Source: Bacteroidota bacterium (GTDB lineage Bacteria; Bacteroidota; Bacteroidia; 2-12-FULL-35-15). Taken from it: a DNA stretch of 64,000 bases. The notes beneath the pieces are model-generated. The model ran no database searches, was not told the DNA's origin, and saw nothing but the letters and a program-made list of their open reading frames with translations. Positions 15,827-24,626 of this stretch are shown one piece after another (positions within the stretch are counted from its first letter, which is position 1; every line of letters starts with the position of its first letter). The position numbers and the translations under genes were made by a program. The DNA lies in contig JAOQAG010000017.1 of the NCBI GenBank assembly GCA_025963715.1, positions 62,001 through 126,000 on the forward strand. Reading direction: 5' to 3'.

Positions 15827-17626
15827 ATGCTTAAACAAAATAAATACAGCCTTTACTCCATAGCATTTATTTTTGCTTTCATTTTCGCTACATCCTTTTA
15901 TTTCGGACTTTGGAAAAAAAACAGGATCACGCTGGATGCCCCCAGTTATTACACGTATTTACCGGCAGTATTTATTTACGGCGATCTGCATTTAAATTAC
16001 ATCGACAAGGATCCCGGATTTTTTAAAGACAAGATCTGGTATTACAAAATTGAAAACAATGCAAAGCTCATCAAGCATCCGATGGGGATCAGTGTGGCAT
16101 TGTCGCCTTTTTTCCTGATCGGGCATCTCGCAGCAAAAATCACAGGTGGCGCGCAGGATGGTTATTCCATGTCTTATCAGAATGCTGTGAGCTTAGGCGT
16201 ACTCATCTATTTATTCATTGGCTTGTATTATTTAAGAAAGCTGCTGCTGCAATTTTTCTCCGATAAAATCACGGCCATTACATTGATTGCCACCGTGATC
16301 GGTACCAACTTGTTGTGGTATTCCAGCTTCGAAGGATTAATGCCGCATGCCATTTCTTTTTCCTGCTGGTGTGTGTGCATGTATGCTTTTTTTCAATGGC
16401 TGAAAACCGGCATCCGGAAATATATTTTCGCCTTTGGGATTGTATTCGGGCTGATTGTGCTGATTCGTCCGTTCTCACTGGTGGGGATTTTATACTTTTT
16501 AATTTACGGGATCATCTCGACTGGCGGCATAAAAAACTTTTTTGAGTTTGTAAAACCGCAATTTAAAAATGTGATCATCGCTGCTGTAATGAGTATGTTG
16601 ATTGTTTCATTGCAATTTTTTTACTGGAAATATGCTACCGGAAAATGGATCTACGATGTGTACATCGATGAACATTTTTTATTTGACAGTCCGCAGATTT
16701 TTCCCTTTTTATTTAGTTTCCGCAAAGGCGTATTTGTGTACACACCCATTTTAATTTTTGCAGTAATTGGCTTGATCCGCCTGTTCAAAACAAACCGCGC
16801 CATCTTTTACGGAACAGTGATTACGCTTGCCCTTACGATCTATATCCTGTCTTCATGGTGGGCCTGGAGCTATGGTATTTGCTGGGGAATGCGCCCTATG
16901 ATCGATTATTATTCGCTGTTAAGCATTCCGCTTGCCGCCGGTTTTGCATTTGTATTTTCACGTAAAAAAATAGCATTACTTGCTTCTACAGTGATCGTGC
17001 TATTGATCGCATTAAATTTATTTCAAACCTGGCAATATAAAAACGGGTTGATCCATTACGATGACATGACGGAGGAAGCTTATTTCAAAGGCTTTTTTCA
17101 AACAGAGATCAGCCCCGGATGGCAGGACCTGCTTCGGCCTTACGATTGGGACAGACGCATAAAAGGCTTGCCGCAGGTGGATTATTCCAAAGAATATTTT
17201 TTCAATAATTTCGGAAAATACACAGTGTCGTTACGCGGATTTAATCAGCAATACGCTGCAATAAATCCCAAAGCGCAGAATGCCGTTGCCGCTTATACAA
17301 AAAATATCATCCCGGTATCGTTGTTTACGATCCAGCCGATCCGGGGCGATACCGTATGCATCCGCGCCGTTAACGGTAATTTTCTTTCGGTAAATGCACT
17401 GTACGAAAATGCATTGTTGGCAACGTCCATCATTCCCGGCGCTTCCGAAAAGTTTATCATCAGCTTTGTTCGTGACAACGATAATAAAATTACATTGCAG
17501 GCACTGAATGGAAATTATGTTTCCACCGGCGATGCTTTCCCGAATATCCTGAGTGCATCGGCAACAACTGTTTCGCCGAAAGAAACATTCCGCTTGTTTG
17601 TAAACGAACAAATCGCGCAACAATAA
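15827..17626 (+). CDS. multi-spanning GT39-like glycosyltransferase with fascin-like C-terminal domain
   Basis: A 599-residue protein. About ten hydrophobic segments fill residues 10-410; the first extracytoplasmic loop includes RITLDAPSYYTYLPA, where an acidic residue after the first membrane segment is typical of lipid-linked-sugar transferases (GT39/ArnT/PMT type). From about residue 465 to the end lies a non-membrane part with repeated patterns NGNFLSVNAL..ALLATS..PGASEKFIISF and NGNYVSTG....ILSASATTVSPKETFRLFV. This looks like a fascin/actin-crosslinking-type beta-trefoil. The donor and acceptor are unknown. The next gene starts 2 bases after the stop, so they probably form one operon acting on a lipid-linked glycan. 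Confidence 0.75.
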   Translation: MLKQNKYSLYSIAFIFAFIFATSFYFGLWKKNRITLDAPSYYTYLPAVFIYGDLHLNYIDKDPGFFKDKIWYYKIENNAKLIKHPMGISVALSPFFLIGHLAAKITGGAQDGYSMSYQNAVSLGVLIYLFIGLYYLRKLLLQFFSDKITAITLIATVIGTNLLWYSSFEGLMPHAISFSCWCVCMYAFFQWLKTGIRKYIFAFGIVFGLIVLIRPFSLVGILYFLIYGIISTGGIKNFFEFVKPQFKNVIIAAVMSMLIVSLQFFYWKYATGKWIYDVYIDEHFLFDSPQIFPFLFSFRKGVFVYTPILIFAVIGLIRLFKTNRAIFYGTVITLALTIYILSSWWAWSYGICWGMRPMIDYYSLLSIPLAAGFAFVFSRKKIALLASTVIVLLIALNLFQTWQYKNGLIHYDDMTEEAYFKGFFQTEISPGWQDLLRPYDWDRRIKGLPQVDYSKEYFFNNFGKYTVSLRGFNQQYAAINPKAQNAVAAYTKNIIPVSLFTIQPIRGDTVCIRAVNGNFLSVNALYENALLATSIIPGASEKFIISFVRDNDNKITLQALNGNYVSTGDAFPNILSASATTVSPKETFRLFVNEQIAQQ

Positions 17627-17628
17627 AT

Positions 17629-19044
17629 ATGAACAGAAAGGTCAACTATTTCGATAAACTGGCTGCCAGTCGCGTAAAACAGCGGAAGGCAAAAGGATAT
17701 TACTGGAATGACATAACCCGCTACTGCGATTATTTTATTCATGAAGAATTATCTGTGCTGGAAATTGGCTGCGGAACCGGTGAGTTACTGCACGATATAA
17801 AAGCAAAGCGCAAAGTGGGAATTGATTTTAGCGAAGGAATGATTGCGCAGGCAAAACAACAATTCCCGGAGCTGGAATTAAAAGTGATGGCAGCAGAAAA
17901 TCTGCAGTTCGATGAAAAATTCGATCTCATTATTTTATCCAACCTGATCGGTTACCTCGATGACATCCAGGATGTATTTACGCAGCTGCACAAAGTGTGT
18001 CATCCCCACACAAAAATCATCATTACGTATTATAATTTTTTGTGGGAACCGGTATTGAAATTCGGTGAGATGATCGGTTACAAAACAAAAACACCGGCGC
18101 AAAACTGGCTCAGCTTATCGGAAATAAACAGCCTGCTGGCATTGTCGGGTTTTCAAACCTACCGCAATTCGCGGCGCATGATCTTCCCGGTGTACATTCC
18201 GCTGCTTTCGGAATTATTTAACAATGTGCTGGCAAAATTCCCATTGTTCCGGATCCTGAGTATCAACAATTTTACATTTGCAAAACCGGCGCAGGAAAAA
18301 AAGACAGAGGAATACAAAAAGCAATACAGCGTTTCCGTGATCATTCCGGCACGCAATGAAAGCGGCAACATCGAAAATGCCATCCTGCGGCTTCCCGCGA
18401 TGGGAAAACACACCGAAATTATTTTTGTGGAAAGCAATTCCACCGACGATACCTGGCAGCAGATCCAACAGCTGCAGCAAAAATACAGTACCACGCACGA
18501 CATAAAAATTGTACAGGTGCAGGAAGCCGGTAAAAGCAAAGCCGTGCGCAAAGGTTTTGAAATAGCGGCTGGAGAAATCCTGATGATCCTGGATGCCGAT
18601 CTGACCGTGCCGCCGGAAGATCTGCCTAAATTTTACGATGCCATTGCGTCGGGGAAAGGCGATTTTATTAATGGATCGCGGCTGGTATACCAAATGGATA
18701 AAAAAGCCATGCGTACGATCAACCTGGTTGGAAATAAATTTTTTAGTATGGCTTTTACCTGGCTGCTCGACCAGCGTTTTAAAGACACGCTTTGCGGAAC
18801 AAAAGTTATTTTTAAAACAGATTATGAACGTCTTGTGCTCAATCGTAAATTCTTCGGTGATTTTGATCCCTTCGGCGATTTTGATTTGCTGTTCGGTGCA
18901 CACAAATTAAACCTTTGCATTGTTGAATTGCCGATCCATTACAAGGAACGCACTTACGGCACCACCAACATTTCCCGTTTCCGGCACGGATTGATCTTGC
19001 TTCGTATGTGCTTTTTTGCAGCACGGAAGATCAAATTTAAGTAA
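17629..19044 (+). CDS. fused SAM methyltransferase - family 2 glycosyltransferase
   Basis: A 471-residue two-domain protein. Residues ~35-200 form a class I methyltransferase: VLEIGCGTGELL (SAM motif I), VGIDFSEGMI, and LIILSNLIGYLDD. Residues ~230-460 form a GT2 domain of the dolichyl-phosphate-mannose-synthase type: SVIIPARNESGNI, FVESNSTDDTW, LDADLTVPPEDL (DxD) and a C-terminal GTKVIFK..Y. The start ATG follows the preceding stop by two bases. Presumably it makes the polyprenyl-phosphate sugar used by, or acts on the product of, the upstream membrane transferase; this is inference from the operon. Confidence 0.85.
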   Translation: MNRKVNYFDKLAASRVKQRKAKGYYWNDITRYCDYFIHEELSVLEIGCGTGELLHDIKAKRKVGIDFSEGMIAQAKQQFPELELKVMAAENLQFDEKFDLIILSNLIGYLDDIQDVFTQLHKVCHPHTKIIITYYNFLWEPVLKFGEMIGYKTKTPAQNWLSLSEINSLLALSGFQTYRNSRRMIFPVYIPLLSELFNNVLAKFPLFRILSINNFTFAKPAQEKKTEEYKKQYSVSVIIPARNESGNIENAILRLPAMGKHTEIIFVESNSTDDTWQQIQQLQQKYSTTHDIKIVQVQEAGKSKAVRKGFEIAAGEILMILDADLTVPPEDLPKFYDAIASGKGDFINGSRLVYQMDKKAMRTINLVGNKFFSMAFTWLLDQRFKDTLCGTKVIFKTDYERLVLNRKFFGDFDPFGDFDLLFGAHKLNLCIVELPIHYKERTYGTTNISRFRHGLILLRMCFFAARKIKFK

Positions 19045-19794
19045 ATATCAGTTCAAAGTTTAAAGTTCAAAAGTTTAAAGTTTGCTGTCCGCAGATGCCC
19101 CGTGTTGCTCCTTCGGAGCGTTTTACCACGAAGGCACTGAGAAAGCACTAAGAAGGAAAAAGAAGGAAAGAGTTTTTGCTGTGTGGCTCCTTCGGAGCGT
19201 TTTTACCACGAAGGCGCGAAGACGCAAAAGGGAAAAATAAAAGACCGATATTTTTATATTGGAGGTTGGTCACACGCATTATAGAAAGTGCATGCAAGCA
19301 GAAAAAATTGATCCCGATAGCTATCGGGATTAAACTCTGAGCTCCTTTTATTTGTGTGACCAATATCAAATAAAACAACTACCCCTTTTCTTTTGCGTCT
19401 TCGCGCCTTCGTGGTAAAGAAATGATCGCGCAGCGATCCATACAGCAAAACTTTAAACTTTTGAACTTTAAACTTTGAACTTTTTTATTCGTGTGACCAA
19501 TGTCAAATGAAGTTACGATTCCATTTACTTTTCTTTGCGCCTTCGTGGTAAAGGAATGATCGCGCAAGCGATCCCCATAGCCAACTTTAAACTTCAGTTC
19601 TTTTATTTCTCTTTTCTTCTTAGTGCCTTAGTGGTAAGAAAAAACACTCCGAAGGAGTACACCCGGCAAACTTTGAACCCTTTATCTTCTTTTTTCCGCG
19701 ATTCATCTAATTTTCATCCATTTTTCTTTTTTAGAACCTTGTTATAAATAGATTATTTACTTATTTTTATAGAATACTCAAACACAAAAAGTTT
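19045..19794. repeat. 750-base intergenic mosaic of dispersed repeats
   Basis: No gene is seen. The gap contains heptamer arrays of the 'ttcaaagtttaaag' type (19051-19098 forward, 19442-19483 and 19580-19600 reverse). It also has 'taccacgaaggcactgag' blocks (19129-19153, 19203-19227, reverse copies near 19395-19425, 19533-19553, 19618-19642). Two copies of 'gtgtgaccaat-tcaaat' stand near 19361 and 19491. A 20-base palindrome is listed separately. Short open frames in it are low-complexity and not credible genes. Confidence 0.8.
19311..19330. repeat. perfect 20-bp palindrome
   Basis: atcccgatagctatcgggat is its own reverse complement. It lies within the repeat-rich gap before ilvE. Confidence 0.95.
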
Positions 19795-20865
19795 ATGGTA
19801 ACAACCGAGCCTATTTCTATTAAAGTTCAAAAAACGACAAACAGCCGTATCAATGAACTTGATTACAATCACATTACTTTCGGAAAATTATTTGCAGATC
19901 ACATGTTCATGTCCGATTATGAGAACGGCACCTGGAACGATTCGAAAATAATCCCTTACGGCCCTGTGCTAATGAGTCCTTCCACATCCGCATTGCACTA
20001 CGGACAGGCAATTTTTGAAGGAATGAAAGCCTACAAAAATGATAAAGGCGAAGTAGCATTGTTCCGCCCGTTGGAAAATCACAAACGCATTAATATTTCT
20101 GCAGAACGTATGGCAATGCCAACTATTCCGGAAGAAATTTTTATGCAGGGATTAAAACAACTGATCGCTATGGATAAAGACTGGGTGCCGGATACAGAAG
20201 GAGCCTCACTTTATATCCGCCCGTTCATTGTAGGTACAGATGAATTCATCGGCGTAAAGCCATCCGATAATTACCGTTTTTACATCATCACTTCTCCTGC
20301 CGGAAAATATTACAACGAGCCGGTGAAAGTATTGGTGGAAACCAATTACATCCGTGCTGTAGAAGGCGGTGTAGGGTATGTGAAAGCATCCGGAAATTAC
20401 GGACGTTCTTTATTTCCTACAAAATTAGCGCAACAACGCGGTTATCAGCAAATCATCTGGACGGATGCACGCAATCACCGTTACCTGGAAGAATCCGGAA
20501 CTATGAATTTAATGATCGTGATCGATGATGTGTTGATCACACCACCGGTTGGCGATACGATCCTTGCCGGGATTACCCGCGATAGTGTATTAACATTGGC
20601 CCGCGACTGGAAAATGAAAGTACAGGAACGTAAAATCAGCATTGATGAAGTATTGGATGCGCACAAACGCGGTACGCTGGAAGAAGCTTTCGGTACGGGA
20701 ACTGCAGCTACCATCGCTGATATTTCCACCATTGGTTTTGAAGGAAAAGATTACGTGTTGCCTCCGGTAGCCGGACGAATTTTCTCGAACCGTGTATCAC
20801 AGGAATTAGATAATATCCGCAAAGGAAAATCAGAAGATAAACACAACTGGATGTACAAGATTTAG
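19795..20865 (+). CDS. ilvE: branched-chain amino acid aminotransferase
   Basis: A 356-residue fold-type IV PLP enzyme of the class II (eukaryote-like) BCAT type. It has SALHYGQAIFEGMKAYK near 65-81, the Schiff-base Lys197 in GYVKASGNYGRSL, LEESGTMNLM (phosphate loop) and GTGTAA near the C-terminus. It transfers the amino group between glutamate and leucine, isoleucine or valine in the cytoplasm. It is a single-gene unit with a terminator directly downstream; the long repeat-filled upstream gap shows no recognisable promoter. Confidence 0.95.
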   Translation: MVTTEPISIKVQKTTNSRINELDYNHITFGKLFADHMFMSDYENGTWNDSKIIPYGPVLMSPSTSALHYGQAIFEGMKAYKNDKGEVALFRPLENHKRINISAERMAMPTIPEEIFMQGLKQLIAMDKDWVPDTEGASLYIRPFIVGTDEFIGVKPSDNYRFYIITSPAGKYYNEPVKVLVETNYIRAVEGGVGYVKASGNYGRSLFPTKLAQQRGYQQIIWTDARNHRYLEESGTMNLMIVIDDVLITPPVGDTILAGITRDSVLTLARDWKMKVQERKISIDEVLDAHKRGTLEEAFGTGTAATIADISTIGFEGKDYVLPPVAGRIFSNRVSQELDNIRKGKSEDKHNWMYKI

Positions 20866-20898
20866 TTAAAAATAATTGAAATTGGTTAACCGATAAAG

Positions 20899-20933
20899 AG
20901 CCTTCTCAGATAATTAATGGGAAGGCTTTTTTT
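20899..20933 (+). terminator. rho-independent terminator of ilvE
   Basis: The arms agccttc (20899-20905) and gaaggct (20921-20927) are joined by a 15-base loop and followed by a T-tract to 20933. Confidence 0.7.
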
Positions 20934-20936
20934 ATA

Positions 20937-21131
20937 CCTCACCCCTTCATCCCCTCTCCACAAGAGAGGGGGCTATACCCGAACTGTGTTGACAGGCTAA
21001 GTTTGGGATGACAGGCAAAAAAATCATACTCCGCACAACACAAGAAATAAACAGGTTAGTAATTGGTATTTAGTAAAAACACGGCTTACACACAGCCCCC
21101 TCTCTTGTGGAGAGGGGATGAAGGGGTGAGG
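20937..21131. repeat. element with perfect 38-bp terminal inverted repeats
   Basis: Bases 20937-20974 and 21094-21131 are exact reverse complements over 38 bases, separated by 119 bases with no gene. Each arm contains its own small palindrome ccctctccacaagagaggg. A single related arm is at 26056-26095. The element sits between the ilvE terminator and the end of the J-domain gene. Confidence 0.9.
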
Positions 21132-21161
21132 TCTACACACAGATTAGTATATTAGTACAAA

Positions 21162-21752
21162 TTAGTATTTAGTAGTAGATCTCCTGAAAATTTTTCCCAT
21201 CATATTCTTTTTTCCCATGATCCCTTTCCAGCCTTCGCGAACAAGAATAACCCCGCTGATGCTGATGACAATGAACGGAAACGGCCAGTAACCCTTAAAT
21301 GTTCCCCAGAGAGTAACAATAATAATGATAAGCCCCACTACCAGTCCTGAAGTAAAAAACAGGTTATACGCAACGGGTGATTGCCGGTAATGGCGTTCAT
21401 CGCTGGATTCGCGGTAAATATCGCGTTTCAGGTTGCTCCATTCGTAATACAAATTATTAAGATTGCCATTGGAATACGAATCGTTTTTTATAGAAGAACC
21501 GTAATACCGTTTTTTTTGTTCCGCTTCCGCTTTTGTGGCATCGGCATAATTTAATTGAGCATCGTGCAGGTAGCGCTTGCGTTCGTCGGTAAGCACCTCG
21601 TACGCCTCACTTACCACGGCAAACACTTCATTGGCTTTGGGCGAATTGTTCACATCCGGATGCACCAGCTTCGCTTTATTTCTGTAAGCGCGCTTGATGT
21701 CCTCCAAACCGGCATTGCGTGGAACTTCTAATATTTTGTAAAAATCATACAT
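21162..21752 (-). CDS. membrane-anchored J-domain protein
   Basis: A 196-residue protein whose first ~65 residues are a J domain (DFYKILEV, HPD at 31-33, EAYEVLTDERKR), the part that stimulates the DnaK ATPase. There is no Gly/Phe linker or zinc domain, so it is not DnaJ itself. Residues ~70-125 are charged, and two membrane segments follow at about 128-148 and 153-172. It probably recruits DnaK to the inner face of the membrane; the client is unknown. It stands alone on this strand. Confidence 0.88.
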   Translation of the reverse strand: MYDFYKILEVPRNAGLEDIKRAYRNKAKLVHPDVNNSPKANEVFAVVSEAYEVLTDERKRYLHDAQLNYADATKAEAEQKKRYYGSSIKNDSYSNGNLNNLYYEWSNLKRDIYRESSDERHYRQSPVAYNLFFTSGLVVGLIIIIVTLWGTFKGYWPFPFIVISISGVILVREGWKGIMGKKNMMGKIFRRSTTKY

Positions 21753-21803
21753 TCTTTAAATCCTAATGCTAATATCTAAATTCTAAACGTGAAATCCTAT
21801 ATG

Positions 21804-21963
21804 AATTAGGATTAAGGAATTGGGATTAAGGAATAGTAAAAAGTAAATCCTAATTCTCAACACTAACTCCTTTCCATATTATTCATTTTGCAGGTGCGGG
21901 TTCCAATTTTCAAACCAATTTCAACCAATTCCTTAATCCTAATTCCCAATTCCTAAATCCTAT
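21804..21963. repeat. imperfect inverted repeat of 'aattaggattaaggaat' units
   Basis: Units at 21804-21834 (forward) are matched by their reverse complement at 21928-21963, flanking ~95 bases. Another copy of the word lies at 23766-23800. No gene lies in the 21753-22012 gap. Confidence 0.7.
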
Positions 21964-22012
21964 TTATGGAATTAGCAGATGGAACACGTCTTATCTCAAA
22001 AAGGAGGAATTT

Positions 22013-23083
22013 ATGAGATTTTTACCCGCAATCACTCTTATACTATTGACGGTTTTTGCCCTGCAACCGTTGCATGCACAAAAAATAGTCGACCTGGGCA
22101 CCGTAACCGTTACAGCCGAACGGAAAGTGGATACGGTGTTCGGAACATGGAAATTCAGCGTGGCCGATTATGAATTTTACGACGATAAGCTGGTATTGCT
22201 GGCGTTTACCAAAAACATGTCGAAATCCAAAGTGGTGCTGGTGGATGCATCTCAACACATCCTTTCCGAGTTTGAATTGCCGGATGTGGCCCAGAAATTA
22301 TTCAAGGACTACATGGGTTATATCAATGCCGTATGCGAAACCAATGTGTACCGGATCAAAATAAAAGACAATACGATCGGCCTGGCATCCTTGCCTGTCG
22401 GCGATTTTAACGCGAAGATCGTTCCCTGCATCGACACCATCGGGCACGATATTTATTTTTGCAACTACAGTAAGGATTATCCCGAATTTACCTATTACGC
22501 TTACAATACTGCCGACAGTACCGTGCATCCCTTTAAAACCGTGACCGATCAGGAGGAGTTAAAGGAATACAACATGGAATATTACTTTTTGAAACCAAAA
22601 CAACGCCTGGAAGCGATGAAGCTGGCGGATGAATACCATGTGGACAAGCATCGCGTGGCTGCGATCATGAGTGGTGTTACCAGCAGTATTTTTTATACGC
22701 CTTTATACGCGCCTTTGTTTGTGATCAACGATACTGTTTGTGTGTTTGATCATTACAACGATGCTATTTTAACCTACAATGTAAAACACGAGCGTTTGGA
22801 TTCGGTGAGCATCGATTACAATCATCCTAAAAACTGGCGGGAATGGAAACACGAAGTGATCGTGGATAAGCTCAACCACAAAGCATATGCGTTGTATCAG
22901 AAAAACGGTTTTTATTATTTAAAACACATTGATATGAAAACCGGGAAAATTATCGGAACATTCAAACTTACCAACCAGTATGTGGAAAAGATCAAGATCA
23001 AAGATGATTATGTGTATTACATTTACCGGCCGTTTGAATCGCTGCAGGAACAGTTTGTTTATAAAGAGTTAATAAGAAATTAA
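22013..23083 (+). CDS. exported protein of unknown function, possible beta-propeller
   Basis: A 356-residue protein with a signal peptide (MRFLPAITLILLTVFALQPLHAQ), so periplasmic or surface-located. The mature part carries many short 'F-x-D-x-L-V-L-L', 'YYAYNTADSTV', 'ILTYNVKHERLDSV' and 'YYLKHIDMKTGKIIGTFKL' segments, the look of a beta-propeller or similar beta-sheet repeat. No catalytic motif is recognised. An 'aaggaggaat' sequence upstream of the ATG (about 22001-22010) is one of the few Shine-Dalgarno-like sites in the window. It has no operon partner; a redox gene follows after 58 bases. Confidence 0.65.
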   Translation: MRFLPAITLILLTVFALQPLHAQKIVDLGTVTVTAERKVDTVFGTWKFSVADYEFYDDKLVLLAFTKNMSKSKVVLVDASQHILSEFELPDVAQKLFKDYMGYINAVCETNVYRIKIKDNTIGLASLPVGDFNAKIVPCIDTIGHDIYFCNYSKDYPEFTYYAYNTADSTVHPFKTVTDQEELKEYNMEYYFLKPKQRLEAMKLADEYHVDKHRVAAIMSGVTSSIFYTPLYAPLFVINDTVCVFDHYNDAILTYNVKHERLDSVSIDYNHPKNWREWKHEVIVDKLNHKAYALYQKNGFYYLKHIDMKTGKIIGTFKLTNQYVEKIKIKDDYVYYIYRPFESLQEQFVYKELIRN

Positions 23084-23141
23084 TTGATTTTTGATTTGAT
23101 TTTTGTAGATTTATAATGCTTAAACTTAAAAACAAATCAAA

Positions 23142-23765
23142 ATGAAAAAGACAATTGTTTTCGCTTCTGCTGCCGTATTGTTTTTACTGGCCGCGGTTGC
23201 ATTTACCCCGGCGGTAAATCCCGAGCTTGAAATAGGAAAGCCGTTGCCAAACGCGGATACAAAAATGATGGATGTAAGCGGTAAAGAAGTGTCGCTTACG
23301 GATGTAAAAGGTGAGAACGGACTGTTGGTCATGTTTTCCTGCAATACCTGCCCGTATGTAAAATTAAGCCAAAGCCGTGTAAAAGAGCTGGGCGAATTTA
23401 CCAAACAGAATAAAGTAGGGATGATCCTTGTGAACTCAAATGAAGCACAGCGTTCCGACGATGATTCATTTGAAGCCATGAAACAATATGCAAAAGACCA
23501 GGGCTACACATTCAGTTACGTGGTGGATAAAAACTCCGTATTGGCAAATGCCTTCGGGGCAACCCGCACACCGCATTGCTTTTTATTTGATAAAACCGGT
23601 AAGCTGGTGTATCGTGGTGCTATTGATGATAATATCAAAGATCCGAACGATGCAAAAGAACATTATCTGAAAGATGCAATTACTGCAATTGCTACCGGAA
23701 AACCTGTTAAAACAAACTCCACCAAATCGGTTGGATGCAGTATTAAAAGGGTGGAAGAGCAGTAG
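23142..23765 (+). CDS. exported thioredoxin-like (AhpC/TSA-type redoxin) protein
   Basis: A 207-residue protein with an N-terminal hydrophobic signal (MKKTIVFASAAVLFLLAAVAF) and a redoxin domain from about residue 30 (IGKPLPNADTKMMDVSGKEVSL). The motif CNTCPY at about 66-71 has the CxxC spacing but differs from thioredoxin's CGPC; it is followed by KLSQSRVKELGE. ATRTPHCFLFD is the cis-Pro region, with an extra Cys. It is likely a periplasmic thiol protein; the substrate is not evident. It is close to, but not in operon with, the SCO/TlpA pair. Confidence 0.8.
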   Translation: MKKTIVFASAAVLFLLAAVAFTPAVNPELEIGKPLPNADTKMMDVSGKEVSLTDVKGENGLLVMFSCNTCPYVKLSQSRVKELGEFTKQNKVGMILVNSNEAQRSDDDSFEAMKQYAKDQGYTFSYVVDKNSVLANAFGATRTPHCFLFDKTGKLVYRGAIDDNIKDPNDAKEHYLKDAITAIATGKPVKTNSTKSVGCSIKRVEEQ

Positions 23766-24626
23766 GGATTTTGGATTAAAGAATTAAGGAATAAGGATTA
23801 AACCGGTTGTGTGAGCAGCCGGTTTTTTTTATTTGCTGCGTGCCAATATCTCTTTCATCATTATTCGGAGCTGTCATCCCGTGCCTGACACGGGATCTCA
23901 TGAATGTTTGCAATACTTTGTTTGATGGGAATGCAGATTTGCTATGATCATTAAGATTAAAAAGATAGCTGTGTTTACTTTGTGTTCGAAACTCATTTAT
24001 GAGATTTTGCATTAAAATGTAGTTTTTATTTATGCCTTTTACTTTTTGAAGGCAAAAAGTAAGAAAAATCTTTTCTGCCTGTAAGGTAATTTTTCCTTCC
24101 GCTGACGCTGCAGGAAAACCGCGGTTAATTTCGCGCATGCGGTTGATCGCTTCGTAGCTATGATTTTTCTGGCGCTTATTCCCGCTATTACTGAACAGGC
24201 CGAAAGAGTCTGCAGAATGAGTATTCTATTGTTTTTTAAAATTGGCAGCAGCATGTTTGAGAAGCGGAGCACGATTTTAATCTATCCGATCCGAAGGGAG
24301 TAAGAAAAGTAAATTCAGAAGGGCGCGGTGGCCGGAACAAGTAGCGGGGACGAGTCGGATGGTGCGTGGTCCGCCGCGGCGGATTGTTCTTGTCCCGCAG
24401 GTGCGGGATTGTTTCTTTTTGTTTCAAGACAAAAAGAAAAGAGGATGAAATAAAACAGCATTCGATTTTATACTTCTAAAGATTCAAACAAAAACCTGCA
24501 TTTTTCTAATGCAGACTATTTAAGATAAGAAAGGATAGCTGTGTGTTGTTATTCGTTTAGCACCTCCTAAGAAGCAACCTGCAACACATAGAAAACACAC
24601 AGCATCTAAAGACTAACTACTAAAGA
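23766..24626. other. 861-base intergenic region with several repeats, no gene
   Basis: It holds an 'attaaagaattaaggaataagg' repeat (23773-23799), a gtcatcccg(tgcctgaca)cgggatc palindrome (23873-23899), a large structured block (24041-24439) and 'actaactactaaagactaatt' words (24603-24633). The minus-strand open frames of 63-120 codons here have no family features and overlap the hairpins, so they are not called. Confidence 0.7.
24041..24439. repeat. ~400-bp structured block bounded by hairpins
   Basis: The left edge is the hairpin actttttg-aagg-caaaaagt (24041-24060). The right edge is a stem of 11 bp, 24412-24422 with 24429-24439. Internal small hairpins include ccgccgcggcgg (about 24371-24382) and tcccgcaggtgcggga (about 24393-24408). 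It is clearly more G+C-rich than the surrounding gap. It looks like an interspersed element or a structured RNA rather than a gene. Confidence 0.5.

Noticed and set aside
24236-24427. minus-strand 63-codon open frame as a gene
   Set aside because: It lies over hairpins in a G+C-rich repeat block, is Pro/Arg/Thr-biased, and has no start signal or recognisable fold.
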